Shown: one piece after another, positions 12,974 to 13,294 of the stretch
Layout: each line of letters begins with the position of its first letter
How positions within the stretch are numbered: position 1 is the stretch's first letter
Assembly: GCA_007131065.1 (NCBI GenBank)
Contig: SLRF01000047.1
Location: 1 to 13,294 of the forward strand
From: Candidatus Saccharimonadota bacterium
GTDB taxonomy: Bacteria > Patescibacteriota > Saccharimonadia > QS-5-54-17
DNA length: 13,294 bases
Direction: 5' to 3'
The notes under the pieces: model-generated
What the model saw: only the letters and a program-made list of their open reading frames with translations
Told to the model about the DNA's origin: nothing
Databases searched by the model: none
Program-made: the position numbers and the translations under genes

Positions 12974-13294
12974 ATGAAGAGAGACCAAAGCGATACCAAT
13001 AACAACGACTGGATTAAGCGCTACAAGGTAGCCATCAATATAACGGTAATCCTGCTTGTTGCTGTCGGATTATTAATTTTCGCACTCTACACTCCCGGCA
13101 GGGAAGGTCATAGTCGTATAGATGAACCGGAACTATTCTTTACAGCTAATGATTGGATCGAATACATCAACGACGAACTAGGCCTTAGCGCCTCTTTCCC
13201 TCAGGAACCGGAAGTCGATCGATATGAAGGCGAGCTATCGAGCGAAGCCGTGGAAATACTAGTCACTACACCTGCTGAGGAGCTAATGCTACAG
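12974..13294 (+). CDS. Single-pass membrane protein, 3' end outside the window
   Basis: The open frame runs 107 codons to the window edge without a stop. A short hydrophilic, Asn/Asp-rich N-terminus (MKRDQSDTNNNDWIKRYK) precedes one strong hydrophobic helix (about residues 19-40, VAINITVILLVAVGLLIFAL), then an acidic region (PGREGHSRIDEPELFFTANDWIEYINDELG) likely outside the cell. The positive residues before the helix predict N-in topology, so it is anchored with most of the protein external. The start is supported by an extended -10 ending 7 nt upstream, and the codon style (ATA, CTA, TTA) is local. No family is recognised from the visible part. Confidence 0.8.
   Translation, partial: MKRDQSDTNNNDWIKRYKVAINITVILLVAVGLLIFALYTPGREGHSRIDEPELFFTANDWIEYINDELGLSASFPQEPEVDRYEGELSSEAVEILVTTPAEELMLQ

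Noticed and set aside
1..13294. CRISPR arrays, insertion sequences, phage genes, UGA recoding
   Set aside because: No repeat-spacer pattern, transposase or phage-like gene is visible; no convincing gene contains an in-frame TGA and at least one ends in TGA.

Overview
This is a compact bacterial chromosome segment. Genes are packed closely, stops are TAA, TAG and TGA with no in-frame TGA in any convincing gene, and most genes favour ATA (Ile) and CTA (Leu) codons. Several genes have a -10-like box only 7-8 nt before an ATG and no Shine-Dalgarno (SD) sequence. Short proteins, a shortened DprA and many orphans suggest a member of Patescibacteria (CPR), perhaps Saccharibacteria-like. That placement is inference from style, since the window holds no rRNA or other marker. 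TGA use as a stop (end of the gene at 3376) argues against the UGA-recoded Gracilibacteria/Absconditabacteria.

Layout. 15-2374: a membrane sensor histidine kinase and a single-domain response regulator with a disordered tail, cotranscribed. 2394-3047: a 16S/23S rRNA pseudouridine synthase. 3040-4001: a minus-strand unit with a near-consensus promoter, a tRNA whose anticodon loop carries about 53 extra bases, a 114-aa orphan with a strong SD, a 51-aa DnaJ-type zinc-finger microprotein read from TTG behind a perfect SD, and a strong terminator. 4030-5915: der (ribosome-assembly GTPase) and pth (peptidyl-tRNA hydrolase), overlapping by one base. 5918-6175: a gene-free stretch that folds into several long hairpins and ends in a terminator, a probable unassigned structured RNA. 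6217-7065: dprA. 7122-7769: an acidic orphan. 7797-8936: two tandem HAD-like hydrolase paralogs on the minus strand. 9037-9666: an NAD(P)-binding SDR-like protein. 9760-12282: a P2-type (Ca2+-like) ATPase. 12404-12838: a 144-aa orphan with codon use unlike its neighbours, a TTG start, a strong SD and a very long terminator hairpin. 12974-end: the start of a single-pass membrane protein.

The translation and RNA-maturation genes (pseudouridine synthase, tRNA, der, pth) cluster in the left half; signalling, DNA uptake/processing and ion transport occupy the rest. The most unusual parts are the tRNA-plus-microprotein unit (3040-4001), the structured RNA between pth and dprA, and the orphan at 12404. 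The two orphan loci share SD-led starts, ATC-type codons and terminators ending in the same TTTCTCTTTT tail, unlike the apparently leaderless housekeeping genes around them.
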